Assembly (NCBI GenBank): GCA_028023455.1
Contig: JAQFVV010000978.1
Span: 1 to 64,000, forward strand
Direction of reading: 5' to 3'
DNA length: 64,000 nt
Source: Epiperipatus broadwayi
Lineage: Eukaryota; Onychophora; Udeonychophora; Euonychophora; Peripatidae
Shown piece after piece: positions 34,120 through 49,163 of this stretch (position 1 is its first letter; every line of letters begins with the position of its first letter). Below the pieces are notes generated by a model that saw nothing but the letters and a program-made list of their open reading frames with translations, did no database searches and was not told the DNA's origin. The translations under genes were made by a program, and so were the position numbers.

Positions 34120-34240
34120 TGAATAGAAAAGACTGACAGTCCAAAATATATGAACCAGAAAAGAAATATCACTGACACCAATAAAAAAATCAAGAGGCTA
34201 AAATGGAGTTGATCTGGCTTGAAAAAAAAACACTAGAGGG
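34120..34240 (+). pseudogene. RTE-type LINE fragment
   Basis: Interrupted translation gives a VTDL-like ITDTNKKIKRLKWS-SGL string, matching the region before AGHIARR in the RTE copy at 62376-64000. Very short and without a tail. Confidence 0.5.
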
Positions 34241-34271
34241 CCACTGAAATATATATATAATAAAGTTAGGG

Positions 34272-34552
34272 AAGAATAAATATGAAAAAAAGTGATTATA
34301 CAGAAAATGAATTATTGGTTTTTATGCTGGGTTTGGGAAAAGATAAGGGGAATTAGATATTAAGGCTATGGAATTGACAAAGATTATGTTGTGGAAAATG
34401 GGATGGAGCAGAATATGGGTAAACTTAGAGTGGGGAATGGAAAATTAAGTGGCTAACAGGTTTATCTGGGTATAATTATTTAGATATTCTTGTCTTCGTT
34501 TAAGGAGAAGCCACAATACATCACATCACGTCATTACATCACATCACATCAA
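34272..34552 (+). pseudogene. LINE-2 family 3' end, first copy
   Basis: Starts GAAGAATAAATATGA and ends with GGAGAAGCCACAATA plus a CATCACATCACGTCA tail. It aligns to the 3' portions of the two following copies and the one at 52080. It covers only the region beyond the zinc-finger motif. Confidence 0.7.
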
Positions 34553-35034
34553 ATAAACAGAATATTAGGTACGAGTTAATATATGATAATAGTAAGGAAA
34601 GTAGTTTATTGTTTAAGGCTCGAACAGGATCTTTAGCAACTAGAGAATATACATGTAAATGGAAAAATATGGGTGATTTAGTCTGTAAATTATGTAAGGA
34701 AGGAACAGAAAATATTAGGCATCTGTTAATTGAATGTCAATGCTTGAAAACAGAAAGGGCACATATAATGAAGTTATGGAAAAATAAATATGAAAAAAGT
34801 GATTAAACAGAAAGTAGATTATTGGTTTTTATGCTGGGATTGGAAAAAGATAAGGGGGATTTAGATATAAAGGCTGTAGATTTGACAAAGATTATGTTGT
34901 GGAAATGGGATGGAGCAGAATATGGAAACACTTAGACTGGGGAATGTAAAATTAAGTAGCTAACAAGTTTCTCTTGGTATAATTGCTGAGAGTTTCTTGA
35001 CTTCGTTTAAGAAGAAGCTATATCACATCACATC
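34553..35034 (+). pseudogene. LINE-2 family C-terminus with zinc-finger motif
   Basis: An open stretch (34609-34806) contains CKLCKEGTENIRHLLIEC, a CX2CX8HX4C finger typical of the end of LINE ORF2 proteins. It ends in a CATCA-type tail after GAAGAAGCTATATCACATCA. Its start borders the tail of the previous copy, so the two lie head-to-tail. Confidence 0.72.
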
Positions 35035-36235
35035 ACCATAATGATGGTGAATACTGGGGAAAGAAAAGACAAAGATTTTTTATTGGGGATATAAAATTAA
35101 GTGTGGTGAATAGATATAGTTATTTGGGAATCATCTGGGGGTAATAAGAAAAATTGCTTGGATGAATGGGAGAAAAAATTGATAAATGAAGCAAAGAAAA
35201 GAAAGGGATTAATAAAGAAATTAACAATGTTTTCATATAATAAATATGATGTAGCTAGAATTGTATGGAAGGGATGGCAGTAGCAGGGTTAACATATGGC
35301 AATGATGCATTAAGTATTAGTAAAGGGGTATTAGATTACTTAGAAAAAGTACAAAGGGAAGTAGGAAGTCATGCATTAGATGCAGCAAAAGAGGCAATTC
35401 AAGGAGGAATGGGATGGTCAAGTTTTTATATAAGGAATGCAAAAAGAAATTGAAAATATTCGGTAGATTGCAATTTATGGATAATAAAAAAATAACCAAA
35501 ATAGTATTTAATTGGGTTACAAGTAAAGGGCAGGCAACAAGATGGGTGAGAAAGGTAATGCGGTATGCAGAAGATTTGGATAAAGAATTTGTCAGTTTAC
35601 TTATACAAAAGGTAGGATGATTGTGTTAGGAGGATTGTTGAGTGTTATAGTGGTAAGGAGTGGAATAAAAGAATAGATGCATTAATAAAGAATAGGGAGT
35701 TGGAGAAATGGAGAATAAAAAGTGTTTAAATATATATAGAAGTAAATGGAACATTGGGTGCTAGTTAATTTATGATAATAACAAGGGAAGTAGTTTATTG
35801 TTTAAAGCACTAACAGGATCTTTAGCAACAAGGTAATATACAGTAAATGGAAAAATATGGATGATTTAGTCTGCAAGTTGTATAAGGAGGGCATAGAAAA
35901 TATTAGGTATCTGTTAATTTAATGTAAATGCTTGAAAGCAGAAAGGGTACAAATAATGAAGTTATGGAAGAATAAATATGAACAAAGTGATTATATAGTA
36001 AGTGGGTTATTGATTTTATACTGAGTTTGGGAAAAGATAAGGGGATTTAGATATGTAGGCCATGGAGTTGACAAAGATTATGTTGTGGAAATGGGATGGA
36101 GCAGATTATGGGAAAACTTAGTGTAGAGAATGGAAAGGGAAGGTAAAGTGGCTAACAGGTTTCTCTGGGCATAGTGATTGAGAGAATCCTGAATCCATAT
36201 AAGTAGAAGTCACAGTGCATCACATCACATCATAT
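35035..36235 (+). pseudogene. LINE-2 family, longer 3' portion
   Basis: The longest copy of this LINE here. Remnants in order: YSYLGI (RT motif E) near 35110, MAVAGLTYGNDALS near 35275-35315, the AIQGGMGWSSFYIR block near 35390-35440, ATRWVRKVMRYAEDLD near 35535-35585, then a broken zinc finger (CKLYKEGIENIRYLLI) near 35870, and a CATCACATCACATCA tail at 36220. The two open frames (35265-35453 and 35414-35620) are neighbouring pieces of one protein, offset by a frameshift. Inactive. Confidence 0.72.
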
Positions 36236-36390
36236 CACCAATAGATGATAAAAGACTTAAGAAATAGACCACTCATCATATGGATAGGATAGAAATGGAT
36301 ATTTACTGGTAAACTTGTGAATTAGAAAAACTAGATTATTAATATTCTTTATGAAGTACTATAACTTAATCTTTCTTATTGCATTGACAA

Positions 36391-36567
36391 ATTCATATAA
36401 TATTAATATCATCTATGTTCTTTATTATTTTATACAATGCTTTTTTTACAACTCACTACTGATAGTTTTGATCACTCCAGAAATCTTCTTAAGAACTTGA
36501 AAGTGGATTGTAAAAAAAAAACATTGGAAAAAGGAATAAAGAACATAGATGGTATTAATATTATATA
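36391..36567. repeat. Fold-back related to 28053-28546
   Basis: TATTAATATCATCTATGTTC on the left pairs with GAACATAGATGGTATTAATA on the right. The centre has a decayed minus-strand version of the CTGAAGA...GAAAC domain (AAGAAGATTTCTGGAG, then ATCAAAAC). Confidence 0.75.
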
Positions 36568-37859
36568 GATATCTAATCTCATAAGAAATTTTTGACCTCA
36601 GTGTATTATTGCATTTAATAAAATTCATAAGAATTAAAATTGGTAATATTTTGATTTTATGCTTAAATATATCTCTCATTTGTTTACTAATGGCAGTCAA
36701 AGAAATATACTTTTAGAAATTTAAATCAAAAAGCATTAACATAGGTTTTGGTATGTACTTCTGATGAGGTTTATTGCAAAATTATATTAATTAAAAATTT
36801 ATACTTATAATTTATTTATATGAGTGTTTGATTGAATTAAATAACAAAATGTTTAACGAGTAAGAGTATAATTCTCTCCCTTCTCTGCCTCGCATTTACA
36901 AGAAAAGGAATTGACATTTGTCTTTCATAAATAAGATTCTGTTAATTTCTGAATTACAGCTGTTGATGTCAGAAACATGCGGTTATAAACTAAATTTCCC
37001 AAAACTAGACCGTATTCCGATTTTATTGATTAGTTTCTCCACTGATTTCTATCATGGAATTACTAATGAATATTTGTTTCACATTTAGCTTTAAAAAAAG
37101 CATTTCAAAGCTCTCATATATACTTTTATTCTAGATAATTAGAGCAATTGGTTTCCCAAAAATTCTAGTAAATCAAGAATTTCATATAAAATAAGCATTC
37201 ATAATGATTTCTACGGCAAAAAGTTACTCTAGATTCAAAACATAAAAGCTAAATATTCATTAATCAAAAATAATAATTAATAAAAATGGTAATTAATAAG
37301 CACGATATTATTAATACATAAAGACATGAAAAAGGTTATCTTGCAAGCACTAGTTGTTATATGAGGATGTGTGTGCGTTTTAACAATAGTTTTAAAGATT
37401 TTATAGTCACTATTTTGAAGTATGAATGAAAGTGATATCTTGTTAAATTAAAATAAAAGATGTGCAAAAAAAAAAAAAAAAAAGGAATTTAAGTTAAGAC
37501 AATATACATTTTGAAATTTATTTTTGATATACTTTATCATATGTTATCAATGGTTTTTTGTTTTGTTTTTGTAATTACCTGATGTGGACCGTTGACTCTT
37601 TTTTTGCTATGCTATCACATTTTAGGGGCAGATTCTCCATTTTGTTACTTTATGAAAGTGAAATTTAATTAAATAAAAATGACATTAATAAATGCAATAT
37701 TTTTTAATTTTAATGATGCAAGTATATATATATTATGTCATTGTTACCATATATGGGGAAAAAAACATTTGTGTAAAAAAAAGAATTTATTACTAAAAAT
37801 ATTTAAATTAATGTAAGTAAAGTTAGACAAGTAAAACACTTTTTAATTACACAGAGACA
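36568..37859. other. AT-rich DNA, nothing recognised
   Basis: No gene or repeat family recognised; one poly-A run near 37466. Confidence 0.5.
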
Positions 37860-38090
37860 AAACTCTCCATACAGTAGCACCATTCAGTGCAAGCCAAAGT
37901 AAACAGTAGATGCAGAAAGGTTTGTGCATAAAATTCCTATCTAGTTCCTATTCTTCCAATATCCCCAGACTAGTTTCTGGCTTGTGGCTTTCATCAGTGG
38001 ATCAGAGAATAGTGCACCTAGATTTTAGGATTTAATGCAACCCTCCAGCAGCCACCTTTTATCCTATTAGCTAACTATAAAGCTCTTGAA
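37860..38090 (+). repeat. Left arm of fold-back family B
   Basis: CATTCAGTGCAAGCCAAAGTA, CAATATCCCCAGACTAGTTT, GGCTTTCATCAGTG and AATAGTGCACCTAGATTTTA match the 18910-19215 element and the 49890 arm in order. The right arm is absent. Confidence 0.65.
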
Positions 38091-41798
<3,708 letters not shown>

Positions 41799-41964
41799 AT
41801 TATTTTGTATATATATATCCGGTTTCTTAAATATTTTCAATTAGTACATTCTTTCAATTTTTTCATTTACTCTTACTCTTCATACTCTTATTATTATTTT
41901 CTACACAATTATCTTTCCTTTGTTTTTGCTTTTTTTCTCCTATATATATAAATTACATCTCCAA

Positions 41965-42910
41965 ATTGCATTAAACAATCCAACTATAGTGCTTCCCACT
42001 GACAGACCACCCCCTCAGAGGTTCCGCGACCATGTTCAATTCAAAAATAACCTATTGGGAAGCCTTCAACCTATCCAACTCAAATACCCAGAAGGCACAC
42101 ACTTACCTCCCCATCGACATAAACAAACTGTGCAAACTAGCCCATAGATTGAAACTAGCACTTAAACATACAGACTTTCTTCTCAAAATTAACCTTGGTA
42201 GCCTCTCCACTGCTATATTTCTTAATAGAAGAGGCTTCCGCATAGATCCCATATGTTGTCTCTGTCTTTCCAGCCCGGAAGATATGGACCATATCCTTTG
42301 CCTTTGTCCAGTTTGGCAAGGACTAAGACAAAACTTTCAGAAATACATTGATAATAATGGTCCAGATTTAACATCTCTTCAAGGGGTTTTAAATAGAGGC
42401 ATTTTCGCTGAAATCAGGCTTCCCACTTACATAAACTTTGCCATCTGGTTGACCAGATGCAAGGTGATTTTTCAAAAATTACCACTTAACGAAATCAATA
42501 ACTGCTTCCTCAACATAATTAAAAATATCCAAGAAACAGACAAGAGAGAGGCTGATCCATACCTGGCCATATTAACCTGGGAATTCACAACTGGTCTAAA
42601 CAGCACCTCTCCAACCAACCCCTAAATAATTTATATGAAAATAACTATTATGATTTAAAAAAACCCTCCAACCATAACTTTCCAAAACAGGGTTTACTAA
42701 CAAAGGTATTTCGTTATAGACTAGATGAATAACATTCACCTTGCATCCACAGACTAAGTTCTTCACTAACATTCATTTTGTATTCTACTGACTTTTGGAT
42801 CATTTCTTCTTTGTATATATCACCCTGTAACTTCGTCTAGTTAATTCTTATCTTTTTATTTTTTTGTAATCACTTATAGGTCAAATAAAATTATCTTGAA
42901 AGAGAAATAA
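41965..42910 (+). pseudogene. LINE-3 polyprotein C-terminus and 3' end
   Basis: The open frame 42032-42625 (197 codons) holds KLALKHTDFLLKINLGSL, then CCLCLSSPEDMDHILCLC, a CX2CX8HX4C finger of the kind at the end of LINE ORF2 proteins, and an EIRLPTYINFAIWLTRCK helix-rich tail. An upstream piece in another frame (KLHLQIALNNPTIVLPTDRP, from about 41950) fits as the preceding part, implying a frameshift near 42050. A 3' UTR of about 280 bases ends with ATCTTGAAAGAGAAATAAAT. It is less decayed than LINE-2. The RT domain is absent, so it is 5'-truncated. Confidence 0.65.
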
Positions 42911-43023
42911 ATGAATATGTAAAAACCAGATAAACACATATCCTATCCCCCCTTTCCCCAGGAAGATTGTTCCTGAGTTTATTATACCCTTTCTCAGTTA
43001 ACTTCTCAATCATATATATATAT

Positions 43024-44256
43024 ATGAAAAACAAGTTTTAATCACGTTAAAACCTGCTGACGCTTGTATTTATGATCCATAGATGGCGTTTTTACCAAAA
43101 ACACGATCAAGCGTTTGTTTACATAAACGATCAAAGAGTCAGAATTAACTATCTCTTTCGTTTTAGCCCACTTTCAGATCAGCTGATTTCAAGCTATTTG
43201 CTATCGTCAGTGAAAGACAGAGCCAAGAAACTAGATCTAAAAACTGACTCCAAGTGTTTATGCACAGAGTTTCTATCAGTTTGCAAGCATGAATTTTTTA
43301 GACACCTAAATGTCTTCAAACTCAGCCTATCAAACTAGATAGCTATATGGGTCTGATCTCAGTTCAGCTTCTCCACATAGTCAAAGCCTCTGCAATCTAT
43401 ATCATTGCGGAAACCTTTAAAGGTAGATTTATGAAAAACAAAAACAAGTTTTAATCACGTTAAAACCTGCTGACGCTTGTATTTATGATCCATAGATGGC
43501 GTTTTTACCAAAAACACGATCAAGCGTTTGTTTACATAAACGATCAAAGAGTCAGAATTAACTATCTCTTTCGTTTTAGCCCACTTTCAGATCAGCTGAT
43601 TTCAAGCTATTTGCTATCGTCAGTGAAAGACAGAGCCAAGAAACTAGATCTAAAAACTGACTCCAAGTGTTTATGCACAGAGTTTCTATCAGTTTGCAAG
43701 CATGAATTTTTTAGACACCTAAATGTCTTCAAACTCAGCCTATCAAACTAGATAGCTATATGGGTCTGATCTCAGTTCAGCTTCTCCACATAGTCAAAGC
43801 CTCTGCAATCTATATCATTGCGGAAACCTTTAAAGGTAGATTTATGAAAAACAAAAACAAGTTTTAATCACGTTAAAACCTGCTGACGCTTGTATTTATG
43901 ATCCATAGATGGCGTTTTTACCAAAAACACGATCAAGCGTTTGTTTACATAAACGATCAAAGAGTCAGAATTAACTATCTCTTTCGTTTTAGCCCACTTT
44001 CAAATCAGCTGATTTCAAGCTATTTGCTATCGTCAGTGAAAGACAGAGCCAAGAAACTAGATCTAAAAACTGACTCCAAGTGTTTATGCACAGAGTTTCT
44101 ATCAGTTTGCAAGCATGAATTTTTTAGACACCTAAATGTCTTCAAACTCAGCCTATCAAACTAGATAGCTATATGGGTCTGATCTCAGTTCAGCTTCTCC
44201 ACATAATCAAAGCCTCTGCAATCTATATCATTGCGGAAACCTTTAAAGATAGATTT
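43024..44256 (+). repeat. Three direct copies of a 413-bp repeat
   Basis: Copies start at 43024, 43431 and 43844 with ATGAAAAACA and are nearly identical. The first lacks six bases at its start; the third has a one-base change turning an Asp codon to Asn. Each contains an 88-codon ATG frame (43072, 43485, 43898) with no similarity I recognise, and a GTTTTAATCACGTTAAAAC near-palindrome at its start. The left side abuts a (TA)n run. It looks like a short satellite-type array or the arm of a large fold-back. Confidence 0.93.
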
Positions 44257-44895
44257 ATGAAAAACAAAAACCAAGTTTTAATCACGTTAAAACCTGCTGA
44301 CGCTTGTATTTATGATCCATAGATGGCATTTTTACCAAAAACACGATCAAGCTAGCTTGAAATCAGCTGATCTGAAAGTGGGCTAAAACGAAAGAGATAG
44401 TTAATTCTGACTCTTTGATCGTTTATGTAAACAAACGCTTGATCGTGTTTTTGGTAAAAACGCCATCTATGGATCATAAATACAAGCGTCAGCAGGTTTT
44501 AACGTGATTAAAACTTGTTTTTGTTTTTCATAAATCTACCTTTAAAGGTTTCCCCAATGATATAGATTGCAGAGGCTTTGACTATGTGGAGAAGCTGAAC
44601 TGAGATCAGACCCATATAGCTATCTAGTTTGATAGGCTGAGTTTGAAGACATTTAGGTATCTAAAAAATTCATGCTTGCAAACTGATAGAAACTCTGTGC
44701 ATAAACACTTGGAGTCAGTTTTTAGATCTAGTTTCTTGGCTCTGTCTTTCACTGACGATAGCAAATAGCTTGAAATCAGCTGATCTGAAAGTGGGCTAAA
44801 ACGAAAGAGATAGTTAATTCTGACTCTTTGATCGTTTATGTAAACAAACGCTTGATCGTGTTTTTGGTAAAAACGCCATCTATGGATCATATATA
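44257..44895 (-). repeat. Truncated direct copy, then inverted copies of the 413-bp repeat
   Basis: A fourth direct copy stops near 44352, after CACGATCAAGC. The sequence then flips: 44354-44525 is inverted (from the ATCAGCTGAT region back to the unit start), followed by a nearly full inverted unit up to 44890 with its 88-codon frame on the minus strand. The right end again abuts (TA)n. The whole 43024-44895 block can fold back on itself. Confidence 0.92.
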
Positions 44896-44989
44896 TATAT
44901 ATAATATAAGCTTGGGTATTTGTGAACCATTTAGTTTTATGCAAATTAAGTTATTATCTAAATAATAATTACATTTAGTGGGATTTGAA

Positions 44990-45100
44990 GATATTAAAAA
45001 TTACTATTTATTAGTCTGCTTTCAAAACAGATTGTATTTATCTGTTTAGTGGTTTATTTAAACTTTTTTAAATATAAAAATTTTACTCTGTTACATTCAA
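44990..45100 (-). repeat. Family F interior fragment
   Basis: TTATTAGTCTGC...AACAGATTGTATTTATCTGT resembles 53240-53285 of the family F copy at 53113. Confidence 0.6.
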
Positions 45101-45318
45101 AGTGCCAGATCTTTTTGTCTATATTAAAATCTTAGAAGTGAAAAATGGAATCTATCTTTTATTGATGATTCCTGATATTGATAAGTTAGGGCTATTGAAG
45201 ATTCCTGGTATTGTTGAGCTTGAGTTATTATCTTGTGATTTGTATATATAAATCATAAAATAATAGCCTGAGTTTATCAATAGCAGGAATTTTCAATTAT
45301 TTATATACATATACATGA

Positions 45319-46155
45319 GGGGGGGGATGACCCAAAAATAACTGAAATTTTATAATAAAAAGGTGTTAATTTATTTTTAAGTGTTATAAATTTAATCCTA
45401 TCCATTTGATGCAATACACCAATCTAAACATGTTTTCCACTTTTCAAAGTAGTCTGGAAAGACTTGCAAAGTGATGCATTTTAACACCTCTGTCAATTTT
45501 TTTCACCACTTCTAAGTCCACAAAAAAAAATTTGAGACATTTTTTCATTCAAAAGTTTAAAAAAAATCACATGAACGAAGATCAACTGAATATGACTGGT
45601 AGATAAGCTGGTTCATACAAATTTAATTAAAAAGTATTTCACACTCAAGGGAGATGATACTTTGTTGGGGTGAAACTTGCATTCTTTTTTTGCCACAAAA
45701 TGGAATGTTTACATTTTACCACATCACATAAATGTTTCAGAACTTTCAGACAAAATGCCTGATCATTATGAACGAAATATGAGAGAAAAATATTGTTTGC
45801 ATAAAAAATAGTGTTGTTTTGACATTGGACATTACTTGCTAAGCTTTTCAGGGATGTGGTAAATTTAACATTTCAATTAAACCACTTATAAACTTATCAT
45901 GATATCAGCTTGCTTATAATCTGTTTCAAGCATTGCTGTTTTCTGTAAATGAAAACAGTCACATAGTTAGAACTTTTCAGCCATTATAAAAAAATCAACA
46001 AATATGCGAAACACTATACAAAAAAATGTACTATGTGGCCCTATGATTGCACACGATGATGTGATTTGGTAGATTGATGCAGAAAGGTTCCTACAAGGAA
46101 AATGTAATAGGTGCATAAACTAGAGAATGATTCCAATTATTTTTTCACCCCCCCC
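45319..46155 (-). mobile_element. Mariner-like DNA transposon remnant
   Basis: Terminal inverted repeats begin with G runs (GGGGGGGGATGACCCAAAAATAAC on the left in part; CCAATTATTTTTTCACCCC on the right). On the minus strand near 45465-45400 an interrupted frame gives DYFEKWKTCLDWCIASNG, which fits the C-terminal end of mariner-type transposases (family pattern from memory). The interior is alignable with 17470-18257. At about 837 bp it is internally deleted, with no intact frame. Confidence 0.78.
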
Positions 46156-47539
46156 TATATATATATACAAGTTGAAACCCTGTTACTTTAACAACCAAGT
46201 TCTTGAATACATATTAGAACTCAACAATCACACTAATTTAAATATAACTAATTTAATATATATATAAATTAATTTAAATTCATTTCTTACGTTTATTTGA
46301 TAAAAAAAAATTGCACTTCTTATGGGAAAAAATTATACGATTGTAAAAGGAAGCTTCCATAAATGTAAATAGTAAAAAATACTTAAAAAGTAAGTCTTAT
46401 AATGTACTTGTTAATTGATTATTTCAGTGAATATTGCTTTAAATTTAATTTATAAAAAATAATAAATTTATTACTGCTTAATTTTTGATGTAATAATAAA
46501 GATGGTACCTCAAAAAATACCAGTGCAAATGCTTTAAAATCGTTTGTATTAATATACTCAAATTGTAATTTATTATCAAACGTCAATTTACTAAAGGAAA
46601 ATAAATAAACTCATTGTCTACTTACATTCACTAAATTATTGGGGAAAAAATGTATTTATTTGCCAGGAAAATTCATGGTAAGAAATTCATCATGTTTATA
46701 TACTGTTTTTAGAAATTATAAGCTAATACAAGAGTGCTAGCTCATACTCTGTTAAAATTTAGATGATAAAATGTTTAATGTAGAATTGCAAGTTTTTAGT
46801 TTCTGAATATCAAATATGATTTGAAATAATTGAATATTCATGAGGTTCATAAGAAATTTAAGTATTAGACATGATAGAAATGAACTCTGCATAATTTAAT
46901 GCAGTGGTACAATAACAGATTCTGAAACTCATGACCCACTGAATGAGGTCCAGTAATTCTGGTGCTGGAACTCCTTGTGAACTTCTGAGTAGTTGTCCTA
47001 GCTTTTCACTGAAGAGAGCCATAGCTCAAAACTGGTCCGGTGATGGGGACAATCCTAGATAAAGATTTGAAATTCTTTCTCTTGTAGCATTTATCATAAA
47101 AAAAGCTATAAATAACAAGAAAAATAACAAATACAAATATAACAGTAATTAACTATTATATATATCTTTTCAAATCACAGAAGACAGAAACCATAATAAA
47201 AGAAAAATTAAGAAGGCAATTTTAATAAATAGAAATAAAATGAATATAATTAATAGACAAACTACTAACATTAAAATTCAATATTCATATGATTTGAGTT
47301 GATGACATATTCTTCTATTATGGTTTTTGAATTTAACAGCAGTTGAGGATGGTTAAGGAATTAGCTAAAAGTATTTACGCAGATTGAAAAGACTGTATAT
47401 AATAGTTAATTACTATTATATTTATTATTTTTATTGTTATTACAATGTTTTTTTAATGAATGGACATTTTATTTGTATATATATACATATTATTAATTAA
47501 GTAAAAATTATTGAGTGTAATTGAGTTAGAGATAATGTT
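46156..47539. other. AT-rich DNA with a family D fragment
   Basis: Family D sequence at 46950-47110 (AGCTCAAAACTGGTCCGG...AATCCTAGATAAAGATT...TAGCATTTATCA). Nothing else recognised. Confidence 0.5.
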
Positions 47540-47770
47540 TAGTTTAATGAATGATCACTAGTAATCATTAATATAATTCTATAAAGTGATTTATGGCAAA
47601 GTTGTAAGTTCAGAAAGTTTGACACTTGTAATCAAACTATAGCAAATTCCTATCTATAAAATCCTAAACAAATGATGAAAATATGTGTAGAAGTTTGTGA
47701 TCTGGTCCATCTGATTCAGCATGAAATGTGCATCTTGGGGATAATTTATCTTTTTCACATGTCTTTGGTC
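47540..47770 (-). repeat. Family C fragment
   Basis: On the minus strand it matches 2370-2480 and the core (GATTCAGCATGAAATGTGCA, ATCTTGGGGATAATTTATC). Confidence 0.65.
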
Positions 47771-47802
47771 ATATGTTTCAGAAAATTGTAATGAAGTAGA
47801 AG

Positions 47803-47803
47803 T

Positions 47804-47834
<31 letters not shown>

Positions 47835-47841
47835 CTACTTA

Positions 47842-47875
<34 letters not shown>
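47803..47875. repeat. (TA)n tract
   Basis: Two TA runs split by TTTCTACTTA; the flanking AAGTAGAAG and CTTCTACTT-like pieces pair around the first run. Confidence 0.9.
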
Positions 47876-47879
<4 letters not shown>

Positions 47880-48226
47880 TAAATATAAAGTTAAAAGTAT
47901 ATCTAAAAAATGTGTACATGATGCTAAAATTACAATATGAGCTGTGTATGTCTTTCTCACTTGAGAAAATTGTTTCAAAAGAAGCATCCAAAGTGAGGGA
48001 TATTGGTTTAACTTCTGGGTTAATGGATATTGTGGTGTGATTGAACTAAAGTGGAAGATGCACTGAGATAAGAATAAAAATATAAAAAAATATATATGAA
48101 ACAATAAGTAATATATAAACTAACTAAAGGAAATATATAAAAACAAAATACATTTTTTTGCCTACACAGCCATTTTTAATATTTAATATTGTGTAGACAG
48201 TAGTTGTATATATATATATTAACAAG
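47876..48226. other. AT-rich DNA, nothing recognised
   Basis: No gene or repeat family recognised. Confidence 0.5.
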
Positions 48227-48350
48227 CTTTTCCAGATATCCCTATCCCCAGACCGGTTTCTAGCTGTTGGTTTTCATCAGTGAGGCACTAGTGATGAAAG
48301 CCAACAGCTAGAAATCAGTCCAGAGATAGGAATATTTGGAAAAACTTAGT
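48227..48350. repeat. Compact fold-back, family B
   Basis: AGCTTTTCCAGATATCCCTA...TTTCTAGCTGTTGGTTTTCA pairs with TGAAAGCCAACAGCTAGAAA...GGAATATTTGGAAAAACTTA. Arms are about 58 bp with a loop of only a few bases. Confidence 0.9.
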
Positions 48351-48456
48351 AAGAGCTATTCATGCTCATTATGTAACCTTTGTAGTACAAACTTACTAAG
48401 TTAAGTCACGTGATGTATAACTAGATTTCCTTGCAATATATATATATATATATAAT

Positions 48457-49163
48457 AGACAGAGTATGAGCACAGACTTTCACATGACCCACCACTCTCC
48501 ACACTATCCCATAACACTGATACACCTGAACACACATATGTCGAAAAGATAAATAATCACCAATATACATATTTCATGCTAAACCAGCAATCATCAGTTG
48601 GTCCAGATTACTATCTCTACACATATATGCTACAATTGCTCAGATATATATTAAGATAGCAAATCCTCCTACTTTAATGGACATGCTTCAATGTACTCCA
48701 CACTGCAATTCTTCAACTGTCTATCCAGTTGAAAATCTGATGATGGAATGCTCAAAGGCCACCCTTAGGCTGAGATTATTATCACACCCATGTTGACCTA
48801 AGGTCAATCTGACCCCTCATGTCAACATTGGTGTGACAATAATCTCGGCCTAAGGGTGGCCTTTGAGCGTTCCATCATCACATTTTCAATTGGATGGACA
48901 GTTGAAGAGTTGCGGTGTGGAGTACATTGAAGCCTGTCCATTAAAGTAGGAGGATTTGCTATCTTAATATATATCTGAGCACTTGTAGCATATATGTGTA
49001 GAGATGGTAATCTGGACCAACTGATGATTGCTGGTTTAGCATGAAATACGTATATTGGTGATTATTTATCTTTTCGACCTATGGATGTTCAGGTGTATCA
49101 GTGTTATGAGATAGTGTGGAGAGTGGTGGGTCATGTGAAAGTCTGTGTTCATACCCTGTCTTT
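48457..49163. repeat. ~700-bp palindrome, family C outer arms
   Basis: Left arm 48457-48798 and right arm 48821-49163 are inverted copies about 343 bp long with few differences, around a 22-bp loop. The outer part is family C (GTGAAAGTCTG, TATTGGTGATTATTTATC, CCAACTGATGATTGCTGG). The inner part (GGCCACCCTTAGGCTGAGAT, TTAAAGTAGGAGGATTTGCT) is not found elsewhere in the window and is less AT-rich. No protein is encoded. Confidence 0.93.

Noticed and set aside
43024-44256. CRISPR-like array
   Set aside because: The units are contiguous with no unique spacers, and the context is animal DNA.
43072-44944. Four small genes of 88 to 106 codons
   Set aside because: The frames are repeated because the 413-bp unit is repeated. 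There is no recognisable domain, and near identity of young copies is not evidence of selection.
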